Below are positions 55,473-64,000 of a stretch of DNA of 64,000 bases, piece after piece; position 1 is the first letter of the stretch, and every line of letters starts with the position of its first letter. A program made the position numbers and the translations under genes. Source of the DNA: Tipula vernalis (taxonomy: Eukaryota; Arthropoda; Insecta; Diptera; Tipulidae); the NCBI GenBank assembly GCA_958295665.1, contig OY282560.1:310539236-310603235 (forward strand), read 5' to 3'. A model generated the notes under the pieces. It saw nothing but the letters and a program-made list of their open reading frames with translations. It did not search any database and was not told where the DNA came from.

Positions 55473-58400
55473 AGTGTTTCCCAGATCTAAATATTACAAA
55501 CAATAATTTACAAAATAAACATGATCATTCCAGTTTTTTAATTAATCATAATGCAAATTGTTCCAATCATAAATTTAATCCAAATTCAATTCATAATTAT
55601 TGGAATTCAAATTTAGAGCTTCACTCAATTAATATTACAAATCAACACAGCAATAAAAAATATATTGAATTACACCTAGACGTTTTAAAACCAAATTCGT
55701 TTCTCTTTTTGGTCGACACCGGGGCTGACATTAGCATAATAAAACGTAATTTCTTGGCTGATGACACACTTTGTTACCCCGAAAGAAAATGTAAAATCAA
55801 AGGAATAACTACTCAATTAATCGAGACAATAGCTAGTTGTGAAGCAAATATAATTCTATCGGAATCTCTATCCATAAATCATTCATTCCAAATCGTGTCA
55901 AGTTCGTTTCCAGTATCATGCGCTGGTATTATTGGAAAAGATTTTTTGTCGAAATATAAGTGTAAGATAGATTTTTCTAATAACATTTTTGAAATTTTAT
56001 TTAATGATATTCCAATTCAACTTAAACTAATGTTTAACTCTTCTGTTCTAATTCCGGCTCGTTCAGAAAAAACAACTTCAATTCATTCCGATATTCTCAA
56101 CGACATCGATTATGTTTGCCAATCATCCCAAATATTGTCTGGCGTATACATAGCAAATTCTATCATTAGATCAAAAAATAATCTCGTAACTATAAGCATC
56201 GTAAATACAAACGATTATGAAGTCGAAATTGAAAATCTTAATTTGCAAATAACCAAACTAGACGAGTTTGAAATAATTCAGCTAAATTCTTGGTCAAATG
56301 TTATAAACAATCGTTTACAAATTATTGAATCGTTTCTAAAAATCGACCATCTTAATCAAGAAGAACGAAATTCTATTATAAACCTATGTCGAAAGTATAA
56401 CGAAATCTTCTTCGTGCCAGGTGATAAGCTTACCGCAACCGATGTCACGATGCACAAAATTAGAACCAACAGTAACATAGATCCCATATATGTCAAGCAA
56501 TACCGCTTACCAGAATTTACGAAAACCGAAATCAACAAACAGATTACCGAAATGCTGGAAAATGACATAATCGAAGCGAGTAAAAGTCCCTGGAATTTTC
56601 CATTAATCATAGTGCCTAAAAAGACAAATGAAAACGAAGAAAAAAAATGGAGAATTGTGGTGGATTTTCGCAAATTAAACGATGTCACTGTAAACGACGT
56701 GTTTCCCTTACCAAATATTACAGATATTTTGGATCATCTTGGCAAATCCAAATATTTTTCCACTTTGGACCTTGCGAAAGGCTATCATCAGATTCTGTTA
56801 GATCCCAAAGACAGAGAGAAAACTGCCTTTAATACTCACTTGGGACATTTCCAGTTTAAGCGAATGCCTTTCGGACTGAAAAGTGCACCAGCGACGTTTC
56901 AGCGTCTCATGAATACTATTCTAAGTGGTTTAAATGGTATAAAATGTATTGTTTATCTAGATGACGTGATAGTGACTGGTTATAATCTTGATGATCATAA
57001 CACTAAATTAGAATCTGTCTTCAATTGTTTCAAAATCAATAATTTAAAGGTAAATCTAGAAAAATGCCAGTTCCTCTCTAAGGAAATCATTTACCTTGGC
57101 CATACAGTCACTGAGGAGGGTATTAAACCAGATCAAAAGAAAACAGAAGTAATAAAAAATTATCCTCAACCAATTAATCAAAAACAAGTAAAATCATTTT
57201 TAGGTTTAGCAGGTTATTACCGCCGTTTCATAAAACAATTTTCAGAAATATCCAAACCTCTTACAATTTTGTTAAAAAAAGGACAGCCATTTATTTGGAA
57301 TGCGTTTTGCGATGAATCTTTCACTAAGCTAAAAAATTGTTTATTAAATACTCCGATTTTACAACACCCAGATTTTTCCTTACCATTCACAATTACAACC
57401 GATGCGAGCGACATTGCGATCGGTGCTGTTTTATCTCAAAATTCAAACGATTTTGATTTGCCCATTGCATTTGCTAGTCGAGTGCTGAATCAAGCTGAAC
57501 TTAATTACCCAACGATAGAGAAGGAGCTATTGGCGATAGTATGGGCTTGCGAACATTTCCGCCCATATGTATATGGTCGTCATTTTTCCATAATTACAGA
57601 TCACAAGCCATTGATATGGATGTGTAATTTAAAAAACCCTTCCTCTCGGTTAATGAGGTGGCGTATTAGATTGGAAGATTTTGATTATAAGGTATATCAC
57701 AAACCTGGAAATCTCAATCAAAATGCCGATTCTTTAAGCCGAATAGTAATTATACCTGATCAATCTAAAGAACTTCCTTCAACTTCGAAAGAAATAAATG
57801 TCATAACTCGATCGAAAAGCAAACAACAATCTGAAATTAGGCAAAATTCCGAAAATCCTCAAAATACTGAAGCTATCGAAACAAATTTGACGAATTCTAC
57901 AATAATACATCTCACAGATGATACTGAAATTAATAAAGTAATTGAGGAATTTCATTCTAAACCGTTAGGTGGTCATCAAGGTGTATTCCGAACAGCACAG
58001 CGAATCAAAAGGTATTACTATTTCAATAATTTATACACTCGTATTAGAAAAGTAATTAAGTCTTGCGAATTATGTCAAAAAAATAAATGCTGCAGATTTA
58101 ATAAAACTCCAATGCAAATAATTACAACATCTTCCCAGGCATTTGACAAACTATTTTTAGATATCGTCGGTCCCCTCCCTGTATCATATCAAGATAACAA
58201 ATACATACTTACCATTCAGGACGACCTCACAAAATTTTCTCTTGCATTTCCTCTAATCAACCAGGATGCCGAGACCATAGCTCGAGTTTTTGTTGAGCGA
58301 ATAATATGTGTTTTCGGAACTCCTCGGCAAATACTATCAGACCAAGGGGCGAATTTTATGAGTGAACTATTTACAAACGTGTGCAAACTTCTGAAAATTA

Positions 58401-58957
58401 AAAAAATAAACACTACAGCCTACCACCCACAGACGAATGGGGCGTTGGAGAGGTCTCACCGAACATGGACGGAATATCTGAGAAATTATACGCAGTCAGA
58501 TCCGCTCAATTGGGACACTTGGCTTCCTTATGCTATCTTTACGTTTAATTCGACTCCACACAGTGCAACCAAATACATGCCTTTTGAATTGTTTTTTGGT
58601 TGGAAACCTGTGATGCCTACTGTATTAATTCGAGAACCAGAAATAGTTTACAACTATGATGATTATATACTAGAACTTAAAAGTAGAATGCAAAAATCAT
58701 TTCACCGAGCAAGGGAGAACCTTATAAGTCAAAAATTCAGATCAAAAGAATACTACGACATCAACTCACATGTTCAAAATTTTCAAATCGGTGACCTAGT
58801 TTTATTAAAAAATGAAGTTCGTTCTACTAAATTTGCGCCTCTTTGGATTGGCCCATTCGAGGTTAAACGTATTAATTCACATACCAATACTACAATATTA
58901 GTGAAAAATAAATTGAAAACAGTCCACAATAACCGAATAAAATTGTTTATAACTTAA
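55469..58957 (+). CDS. pol: Gypsy Pol polyprotein (protease, RT, RNase H, integrase), about 1162 aa after the shift
   Basis: Lies in the -1 frame relative to gag, with no ATG start. Positions below count from 55709. Protease: LVDTGADISII at residues 1-10. RT: WRIVVDFRKLNDV near 316, then YFSTLDLAKGYHQ, and CIVYLDDVIV with catalytic YLDD near 417. RNase H: ITTDASDIAIG near 562, EKELLAIVWA near 609, IITDHKPL near 630. Integrase: H-H-C-C zinc domain (EFHSKPLGGHQG, CELCQKNKC, about 748-790); catalytic D, D, E in LFLDIVGPL, LSDQGANF and NGALERSH (about 816, 876, 913); C-terminal IGPFEV motif near 1050. All catalytic residues are present and no stop interrupts. It makes cDNA and integrates it. Confidence 0.94.
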   Translation, partial: VECFPDLNITNNNLQNKHDHSSFLINHNANCSNHKFNPNSIHNYWNSNLELHSINITNQHSNKKYIELHLDVLKPNSFLFLVDTGADISIIKRNFLADDTLCYPERKCKIKGITTQLIETIASCEANIILSESLSINHSFQIVSSSFPVSCAGIIGKDFLSKYKCKIDFSNNIFEILFNDIPIQLKLMFNSSVLIPARSEKTTSIHSDILNDIDYVCQSSQILSGVYIANSIIRSKNNLVTISIVNTNDYEVEIENLNLQITKLDEFEIIQLNSWSNVINNRLQIIESFLKIDHLNQEERNSIINLCRKYNEIFFVPGDKLTATDVTMHKIRTNSNIDPIYVKQYRLPEFTKTEINKQITEMLENDIIEASKSPWNFPLIIVPKKTNENEEKKWRIVVDFRKLNDVTVNDVFPLPNITDILDHLGKSKYFSTLDLAKGYHQILLDPKDREKTAFNTHLGHFQFKRMPFGLKSAPATFQRLMNTILSGLNGIKCIVYLDDVIVTGYNLDDHNTKLESVFNCFKINNLKVNLEKCQFLSKEIIYLGHTVTEEGIKPDQKKTEVIKNYPQPINQKQVKSFLGLAGYYRRFIKQFSEISKPLTILLKKGQPFIWNAFCDESFTKLKNCLLNTPILQHPDFSLPFTITTDASDIAIGAVLSQNSNDFDLPIAFASRVLNQAELNYPTIEKELLAIVWACEHFRPYVYGRHFSIITDHKPLIWMCNLKNPSSRLMRWRIRLEDFDYKVYHKPGNLNQNADSLSRIVIIPDQSKELPSTSKEINVITRSKSKQQSEIRQNSENPQNTEAIETNLTNSTIIHLTDDTEINKVIEEFHSKPLGGHQGVFRTAQRIKRYYYFNNLYTRIRKVIKSCELCQKNKCCRFNKTPMQIITTSSQAFDKLFLDIVGPLPVSYQDNKYILTIQDDLTKFSLAFPLINQDAETIARVFVERIICVFGTPRQILSDQGANFMSELFTNVCKLLKIKKINTTAYHPQTNGALERSHRTWTEYLRNYTQSDPLNWDTWLPYAIFTFNSTPHSATKYMPFELFFGWKPVMPTVLIREPEIVYNYDDYILELKSRMQKSFHRARENLISQKFRSKEYYDINSHVQNFQIGDLVLLKNEVRSTKFAPLWIGPFEVKRINSHTNTTILVKNKLKTVHNNRIKLFIT

Positions 58958-59248
58958 TTTCAATAAAGTTGAGAATGTCGAAAGAATTTAAACTATAAGT
59001 AATAAATTATATTCAACCAAAATTAAAATAAAATTATAGTTTAATTTAATTATTTTTTTTAAATTCTTTATATATATTTTTATAATTATTATTACTATTA
59101 TTACATCACTATATCTTTATTTTTTTTTACTTATTTTAAATTATAGTTGTTAGTTATGAAATGAATTACTGAAAAATAAAAAATAAAATTAATAATATTT
59201 TGTTCATATAAAATAATCTTTAGGATTATTTAAATCTTAGGGTGATGG
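58958..59248 (+). other. Gypsy pol-LTR spacer with polypurine-like end
   Basis: AT-rich, without an envelope frame. It ends agggtgatgg directly before TG of the 3' LTR, a weak polypurine tract in the place where plus-strand priming occurs. Confidence 0.6.
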
Positions 59249-60152
59249 TGTTATGGATTACTTATTTATTTATTTATTTATTTTATTTTATTTTATGTAC
59301 ATAAATTTTGTATTAATACCACAACAAGCGAACACAATCGATTTTGAGCATGAGCTCATTCATAATAGATTGTGAACCGTACGATGGATTAACATAATTA
59401 AAAATAATACAGCAAGGCAATTACGGCACTAACATTCAAATTCATCATTCGTTCGCTTATGGTTTGTCATTTTTTCCAAGCTAGATGTATATTGGCGCAA
59501 ATTACTGGAAGTCTATCATTTTTTCGGCCCCAAAGTCCCATCATTAGAATTTTTCAATGTGTTGCAATCCGCAGTTTTAGAATGAATTTTGATAGGATTT
59601 GTTAATTAATTAAAAATAAAAATATTAAAGAAAATAAACAAATGCGACTGACACGAAAGTCCCATCATTAGAATTTTTCAATGTGTTGCAATCCGCAGTT
59701 TTAGAATGAATTTTGATAGGATTTGTTAATTAATTAAAAATAAAAATATTAAAGAAAATAAACAAATGCGACTGACACGAAAGTCAATGCTTACAAGAAT
59801 CCTGATATTATACTGTAGTTTTATATAATTATTCATGTAATTACTTGTATACTAGTTAAGTACATCATCTTTGTATATGTATTGTATGTACCAAAACCTA
59901 TAAATACCAATTCTGTCTAATCAACGGGCAGTTGGTCAGTCAGCTTTTGTTGTCGAACTTGTACCAAACAAAAAAATGTATAAAAGTGTATATTAAATAT
60001 TAAATAAAGACTTGTACATATATATATAAAAATAAATAAGATTGAAAGTTTAATAAATAAAAAATGAGTGAATTGTGAGTTTTATTTTTAAAAAGTGCAA
60101 TATCCAATATCCTATTAATTTCCATACCAAATTAAAAACATTAATTACAACA
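59249..60152 (+). repeat. Gypsy 3' LTR (904 bp, long form)
   Basis: Starts TGTTATGGATTAC like the 5' LTR. It then has 541 bp absent from that copy (59262-59802) and continues with the shared 350 bp (59803-60152). Carries TATAAA at 59899-59904 and AATAAA at 60003-60008. The extra segment includes a TTTA-rich stretch and two 124-bp tandem copies. Confidence 0.9.
59532..59779 (+). repeat. Two tandem 124-bp copies in the 3' LTR
   Basis: aaagtcccatcattagaat begins at 59532 and again at 59656, and the following sequence is the same through gcgactgacacg. The word aaagtc starts a third time at 59780 and then diverges. It lies upstream of the LTR TATA box, where LTR enhancers usually are. Confidence 0.93.
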
Positions 60153-60156
60153 AACG

Positions 60157-60504
60157 TATTGTTCTTTCGGAAATTTGCCAGCTTTTTGATCCACTAGGAA
60201 TTTGTTGAACTAATCGATTTGTATTGTTACCGAGTCATGAAATAGTTAAGCTTCATGGGTTCGGAGATGCAAGTGCTAAAGGATATGGATGTGTGTTCTA
60301 TATTCGAAGTGTTGATCGTAACGGAAATTGTAAAGTCAGTTTCTTCTGTTCCAAATCTTGTGTTGCTCCTTTAAAAAAATTAACAATACCTCGGCTTAAA
60401 TTATGCGCAGCATTATTGGTAGCCCAAATGTGTTGGTAGCCCAATTGTGTTCTGATTCGGAGAACACCTTATATAGGATTCATTCAATTCCAGATAAATT
60501 TTTT
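60157..60504 (+). pseudogene. BEL/Pao RT end and RNase H segment
   Basis: Continues the BEL reading after the Gypsy target duplication: IVLSEICQLFDPLGI, then a frame change and VKLHGFGDASAKGYGCVFYI (RNase H first Asp region), APLKKLTIPRLKLCAALLVA and SENTLYRIHSIPDKFF. A short duplication of agcccaa-tgtgtt near 60420-60445 breaks the frame. It ends in TTTTTT where the palindromic element begins. Confidence 0.8.
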
Positions 60505-60615
60505 GGGAGAGGCATAAAATATCCATTAATAAAATACCCAAGCACAAAATCCCCAAGGTTTTGAGAAATCCCCAAATTAAAAATTCCCAAACACTAAATC
60601 CCCAAGTTCAAAATC

Positions 60616-61047
60616 CCCAAGCAAAAAATTATTTGCATTAAATTATATTTTCAAAAAATATGCTTATGGTTTAAACAAAACTATATTTGTGGGAGAAGTC
60701 CAAAAAATGTTCCTAAATATAAGCCGGAATTTTGGTGCGTCGTAGATTCTATTGAAGAAAATTTTCCTCGCACACAAAATTCTATAGAAGCTTGGCATCG
60801 TAGACTTAAAGTTGTAGTTGGGAAAAAAAATTGTGGCTTATTTGAAATCATTAAAGAACTCTCACATGAAATGATTGTTGTCCAGACTAATTTGCAAAAA
60901 ATGCAATCTGGCGAAACTATAACTCCTACGAATACCACTCTGGGCCGGTATAAAAAGATAAGAAACGTGATCAACAACCGCGAAAATATGGGCAAAGTGG
61001 ATTTTTTGAAATCTATTGCATATAACATTACACTGTGTAATAAATGA
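60616..61047 (+). pseudogene. Mutator-like transposase C-terminus (left arm)
   Basis: Open + strand frame of about 143 codons without a Met at its start. YFQKICLWFKQNYICGRS, then KPEFWCVVDSIEENFPRTQN and SIEAWHRRLKVVV, then TTLGRYKKIRNVINNREN and DFLKSIAYNI. The order 'FxPE-W---D----N-PRT-N--E-WH', '--KY------' and 'YLR-IAHN' is that of the C-terminus of Mutator-like (MULE, often FLYWCH-linked) transposases common in insects. The catalytic DDE domain is not included. It cannot act alone. Confidence 0.65.
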
Positions 61048-61721
61048 TACATTAATTATACCTGTGGTTTTAAACTTTTTAATAAATATAAATCAGTACT
61101 AAAATTATTTTGCTAATACATAGGTTTTTAAAAACTCCCAAAATTTCCCCAAATTTTGTTAAATAAGCTTGGGTTAGATTAAAAATCGCGGCGATTTTTA
61201 ATCTAACCCAAGCTTATTTAACAAAATTTGGGGAAATTTTGGGGATTTTGGGGATTTTGTGTTTGGGGATTTTGTGCTTGGGGCTTTTGAATTTGGGTTT
61301 TTTTAATTTGGGGCTTATGATTTGGGGATTATGTGCTTGGGGATTTCGTTTTTGGAGATATCAAGCCCAACCCAAATTTTTTACATTTTTTTGGTGGGTT
61401 GGGCTTGATATCTCCAAAAACGAAATCCCCAAGCACATAATCCCCAAATCATAAGCCCCAAATTAAAAAAACCCAAATTCAAAAGCCCCAAGCACAAAAT
61501 CCCCAAACACAAAATCCCCAAAATCCCCAAAATTTCCCCAAATTTTGTTAAATAAGCTTGGGTTAGATTAAAAATCGCCGCGATTTTTAATCTAACCCAA
61601 GCTTATTTAACAAAATTTGGGGAAATTTTGGGAGTTTTTAAAAACCTATGTATTAGCAAAATAATTTTAGTACTGATTTATATTTATTAAAAAGTTTAAA
61701 ACCACAGGTATAATTAATGTA

Positions 61722-62153
61722 TCATTTATTACACAGTGTAATGTTATATGCTATAGATTTCAAAAAATCCACTTTGCCCATATTTTCGCGGTTGTTGATC
61801 ACGTTTCTTATCTTTTTATACCGGCCCAGAGTGGTATTCGTAGGAGTTATAGTTTCGCCAGATTGAATTTTTTGCAAATTAGTCTGGACAACAATCATTT
61901 CATGTGAGAGTTCTTTAATGATTTCAAATAAGCCACAATTTTTTTTCCCAACTACAACTTTAAGTCTACGATGCCAAGCTTCTATAGAATTTTGTGTGCG
62001 AGGAAAATTTTCTTCAATAGAATCTACGACGCACCAAAATTCCGGCTTATATTTAGGAACATTTTTTGGACTTCTCCCACAAATATAGTTTTGTTTAAAC
62101 CATAAGCATATTTTTTGAAAATATAATTTAATGCAAATAATTTTTTGCTTGGG
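61722..62153 (-). pseudogene. Mutator-like transposase C-terminus (right arm, mirror copy)
   Basis: Mirror image of the left-arm frame on the opposite strand. One difference changes a Met codon to Ile (ttcaatctgg for tgcaatctgg), and another lies near the atagcatat block. The frame remains open. Confidence 0.65.
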
Positions 62154-62264
62154 GATTTTGAACTTGGGGATTTAGTGTTTGGGAATTTTTAATTTGGGGA
62201 TTTCTCAAAACCTTGGGGATTTTGTGCTTGGGTATTTTATTAATGGATATTTTATGCCTCTCCC

Positions 62265-62551
62265 TTTTTTGGTACCAGAATTTTACAAATTCGAGATGAT
62301 TCATCAAAATTGGATGCCAAATGAGTTCCTAAAAATCGATAATTGATACAGTGGTCCTTCATTCCTATTACAACATAAAACTGATTGGCCTGAACATTCC
62401 GTTTTTAATTTACCTATAGAAATGCTAAGAATAGAAGTTTGTCAATATAAACAACAAGTGAATGTTAGTGTAGAAAATCAATAAGAACTATTTTCCAAGT
62501 TTTCAAATTATCAAAGTTTAATCAATGTAAGCGCTTGGATATGCCGCTTTA
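62265..62551 (+). pseudogene. BEL/Pao RNase H-integrase linker segment
   Basis: After the palindrome the reading resumes GTRILQIRDDSSKLDAK, then LLQHKTDWPEHSVFNLPIEM, then INVSAWICRF, a typical BEL linker. Stops are present. It ends in TTTA at the MITE. Confidence 0.7.
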
Positions 62552-63072
62552 TGCCCGATTTAGATGGAGAAAAATGTTTGCCTTGCAAAAAAAGAAGAGA
62601 GTATATTACAATTTTCATTTGAATGACAAGAACAAAACATGAACATGCAAAATTATGTTAGCGTTTTGTTTTTGTTTTTATTACCAATTGTTACTATAAA
62701 AACATTAAAAATAAATATGATACTATAAAATATACTCGACCCGACTATATTTTTTGATATTTTATAGTAACAAACAAACACAATAAAGTATAGAAAGTAT
62801 CAATAGAAGTCAAATGTTATAGCAGAAAAAATCAAATCAAAAGCAGTTTTCCCAATTTTATTTATTAAGTTTTATTTTTGTCACACTACTGATAAATGTC
62901 AAAAAATATATAACCCAATTATGTATATGCCGCCAAAAAATTATAGCATCGCCATTTTGGTTTACATAGTCCTTTCTCATTTTAACCAATGGATATTTTT
63001 TTATTGTGTGCAGCTCTATGCAAGGCAAACATTTTTTGCAAGGCAAACATTTTTCTTCATCTAAATCGGGCA
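62552..63072. mobile_element. Harbinger-like MITE (521 bp), TSD TTA
   Basis: Terminal inverted repeats of about 41 bp with one mismatch: TGCCCGATTTAGATGGAG on the left, and TGCCCGATTTAGATGAAG in reverse complement on the right. The right arm has an extra copy of the inner word atgtttgccttgcaaaaa. TTA flanks both sides (62549-62551 and 63073-63075). Without the insert the BEL reading passes cleanly through RF-IHN. A 3-bp TTA/TAA duplication and short TIRs fit PIF/Harbinger non-autonomous elements. No coding capacity. Confidence 0.85.
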
Positions 63073-64000
63073 TTATTCATAATTGTAAAAATAAATGTAA
63101 TTTAGGTCATAGAAGTGGGCCTTTAGCCCTGGTTAAATTAAGGGAAACGTTAGATTGGTTAATTAGAATCGTGCAAGATTAGCCTGAAAACTTTATCACC
63201 ATTTATAGATTCAAATAATATTCTTTGTGTAGGTGATCGGATCGATAAGGCAGATCTAGCCTACAATAAAAGGCATCCAATTTTCTTACCTCAAAATAAT
63301 ATTTTTTCTCGTTTATTAGTGCGCCAAGAGCATGAACGTTTACTACATGTGCGGGTCCGCAGGCCCTTTTATACAGTATTAGAGAAAGATGATCGAGTAA
63401 CTAATGGGTGATTTACCATTTAGTAGATTAGAACAACCACAGAGAGCTTTTACCACCGTGGGGATATACTTTTGCGGTCCGTTCTACGTGAAACCAATGA
63501 TTCGTTCCAAAACAACCTTAAAAGTATATGTTTGCCTTTTCATTTGCTTCGCTGTAAAAGCAGTCCATCTAGAGGTAGTTCATGATATGTCTTCTAATGC
63601 TTTTATAGCTTGTCTGAAAAGATTTGTTGCTCGTCGTGGTTTGTGCGCAAACCTTTATTCGTATAATGCTACCAATTTTGTCGGTGCACGAAGGGAACTA
63701 TAACGAAACTGAGAAATCTGTTTCTATCACAGCAGTTTCAAGCTGATATAATAAAGTATTGTAATAGCAATTCCATACAATGGTTGGCAATGCCTCCTCG
63801 ATCTCCACACTTTGGGGGCCTATGGGAAGCTGGAGTTTAAGGAGCAAAATTTCACCTGAAACGTGCTATTGGTCCTCACGATTACTGCTATGTCAAATCA
63901 TCCTGATGATTATGCAGCACTGTCGCCGGGACACTTTTTAATTGGTGCTCCACTCACTACATTACCTGGGCCATCTTTATTGGAAATAAAATCTAATTAT
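63073..64000 (+). pseudogene. BEL/Pao integrase segment (continues past the window)
   Basis: Opens with HNCKNKCNLGHRSGPLALVK, then FIDSNNILCVGDRIDKADLA, HPIFLPQNNIFSRLLVRQEH and LLYSIRER (zinc region). The 99-codon frame 63404-63700 contains VGIYFCGPFYVKP (first catalytic position reads Y in place of the usual D), LFICFAVKAVHLEVVHDMSS and SYNATNFVGARREL, where the second catalytic Asp of DNATNF is Tyr. Further on come PPRSPHFGGLWEAGV with the Glu and LSPGHFLIGAPL at the window edge. Frameshifts and active-site changes make it inactive. Confidence 0.83.

Larger units (their letters stand above)
52811..60152 (+). mobile_element. Gypsy LTR retrotransposon with intact gag and pol, TSD AACG
   Basis: 7342 bp: 5' LTR 52811-53173, PBS, long leader, gag, pol, 3' LTR 59249-60152. 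The four bases AACG precede the 5' LTR (52807-52810) and follow the 3' LTR (60153-60156), the 4-bp duplication usual for Gypsy integrases. The shared 350 bp of the two LTRs appear identical by eye. Gag and pol have no internal stops, so the copy is young and may be competent. No envelope gene: only ~290 bp separate pol from the 3' LTR. The 5' LTR lacks a 541-bp segment present in the 3' LTR. Confidence 0.95.
60505..62264. mobile_element. Palindromic foldback element with Mutator-like transposase arms (1760 bp)
   Basis: Left arm 60505-61374 and right arm 61395-62264 are reverse complements of identical length (870 bp each) around a 20-nt spacer. Only a couple of mismatches were seen on checking several blocks. 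The termini are GGGAGAGGCATAAAATATCC and its mirror. Six T's flank both sides (target duplication possible but ambiguous in a homopolymer). Arms carry CCCCAA-type short repeats, a second palindrome in each arm (61136-61245 and 61525-61633), and the C-terminal part of a Mutator-like transposase. BEL coding sequence continues on both sides, so it is a real insertion. Confidence 0.9.
52095..64000 (+). mobile_element. BEL/Pao pol copy carrying three nested insertions (runs off the window)
   Basis: BEL coding segments lie at 52095-52810, 60157-60504, 62265-62551 and 63073-64000. They read in order RT, RT end and RNase H, RNase H-integrase linker, and integrase. Insertions between them: Gypsy (52811-60152), palindromic Mutator-like element (60505-62264), MITE (62552-63072). 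At each junction, removing the insert and one copy of its target duplication restores the expected BEL reading. The 5' end is truncated near 52095, and gag and protease are absent. Confidence 0.88.

Noticed and set aside
56356..56688. 110-codon antisense frame inside Gypsy pol
   Set aside because: Lies wholly within the intact + strand pol frame and shows no family features.
58958..59248. Envelope gene in the intact Gypsy element
   Set aside because: Only ~290 bp between pol and the 3' LTR and no frame of useful length, so the element is envelope-less.
60681..61052. 123-codon minus-strand frame in the palindrome
   Set aside because: Antisense of the Mutator-like transposase C-terminus, which makes sense only on the + strand of the left arm.
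60520..62250. CCCCAA/TTGGGG repeats as telomeric DNA
   Set aside because: Units are irregular, internal and mirrored within a transposable element; flies lack such telomere repeats.

Overview
This window looks like repeat-dense intergenic DNA from an insect, most likely a dipteran fly. The evidence is AT-rich sequence, several BEL/Pao copies, Gypsy and Copia LTR elements, LOA/I-type LINEs, a mariner-like element, foldback elements, and a decayed insect-type Hsp110 copy. I found one candidate host protein gene, at 50466-50876. Nearly everything else is transposable-element (TE) sequence in various stages of decay, satellite DNA, or AT-rich DNA with nothing recognisable.

Layout. 1-3.7 kb: a decayed LINE scrap, a perfect 488-bp (ATTACC)n array and AT-rich DNA. 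3.7-8.2 kb: a 5'-truncated LOA/I-type LINE (+) ending in a (TAA)n tail, abutting a BEL/Pao remnant (-). 8.4-11.9 kb: a composite repeat block with diverged direct repeats, 107-bp units arranged as an inverted (foldback-like) pair, a TATGATGG-type minisatellite, and inside it a 476-bp deletion derivative of a mariner-like transposon with a TA target duplication. 14.6-16.4 kb: a Gypsy gag fragment joined directly to an Hsp110 (HSPA4/Hsc70Cb-type) pseudogene. 17.5-21.1 kb: two head-to-tail copies of one LINE; the first carries an OTU-protease-like segment upstream of its endonuclease. 22.4-23.2 kb: another LINE RT remnant (-). 25.6-28.8 kb: decayed BEL/Pao (+). 28.8-34.2 kb: decayed Gypsy, then decayed Copia (both -). 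34.2-36.8 kb: a 185-bp satellite array split by a 1113-bp foldback element with a 9-bp target duplication. 40.2-44.7 kb: a nearly full-length but broken LOA/I-type LINE. 44.7-45.4 kb: the end of a BEL pol with an envelope-like start. 45.5-50.2 kb: another BEL/Pao (-) with PBS and LTR. 50.47-50.88 kb: the small secreted mucin-like gene.

52.1-64 kb is one BEL/Pao pol copy (+) that has been hit three times. The insertions are a 7.3-kb Gypsy element with intact gag and pol (4-bp TSD AACG, near-identical LTR cores), a 1760-bp near-perfect palindrome whose arms carry a Mutator-like transposase C-terminus, and a 521-bp Harbinger-like MITE (TSD TTA). Removing these three insertions restores the flanking BEL reading, which gives a clean insertion stratigraphy.

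The Gypsy element is the only copy here that still looks able to make its proteins. Its gag and pol are linked by a -1 frame change at a T-TTA-AAG heptamer immediately before the gag stop. Its two LTRs differ by a 541-bp segment. The mix of nested TE families in both orientations is what a piRNA-producing or pericentromeric locus would look like, but that is inference. Identities come from reading translations by eye; no database search was done, and outer boundaries of degraded elements are approximate.
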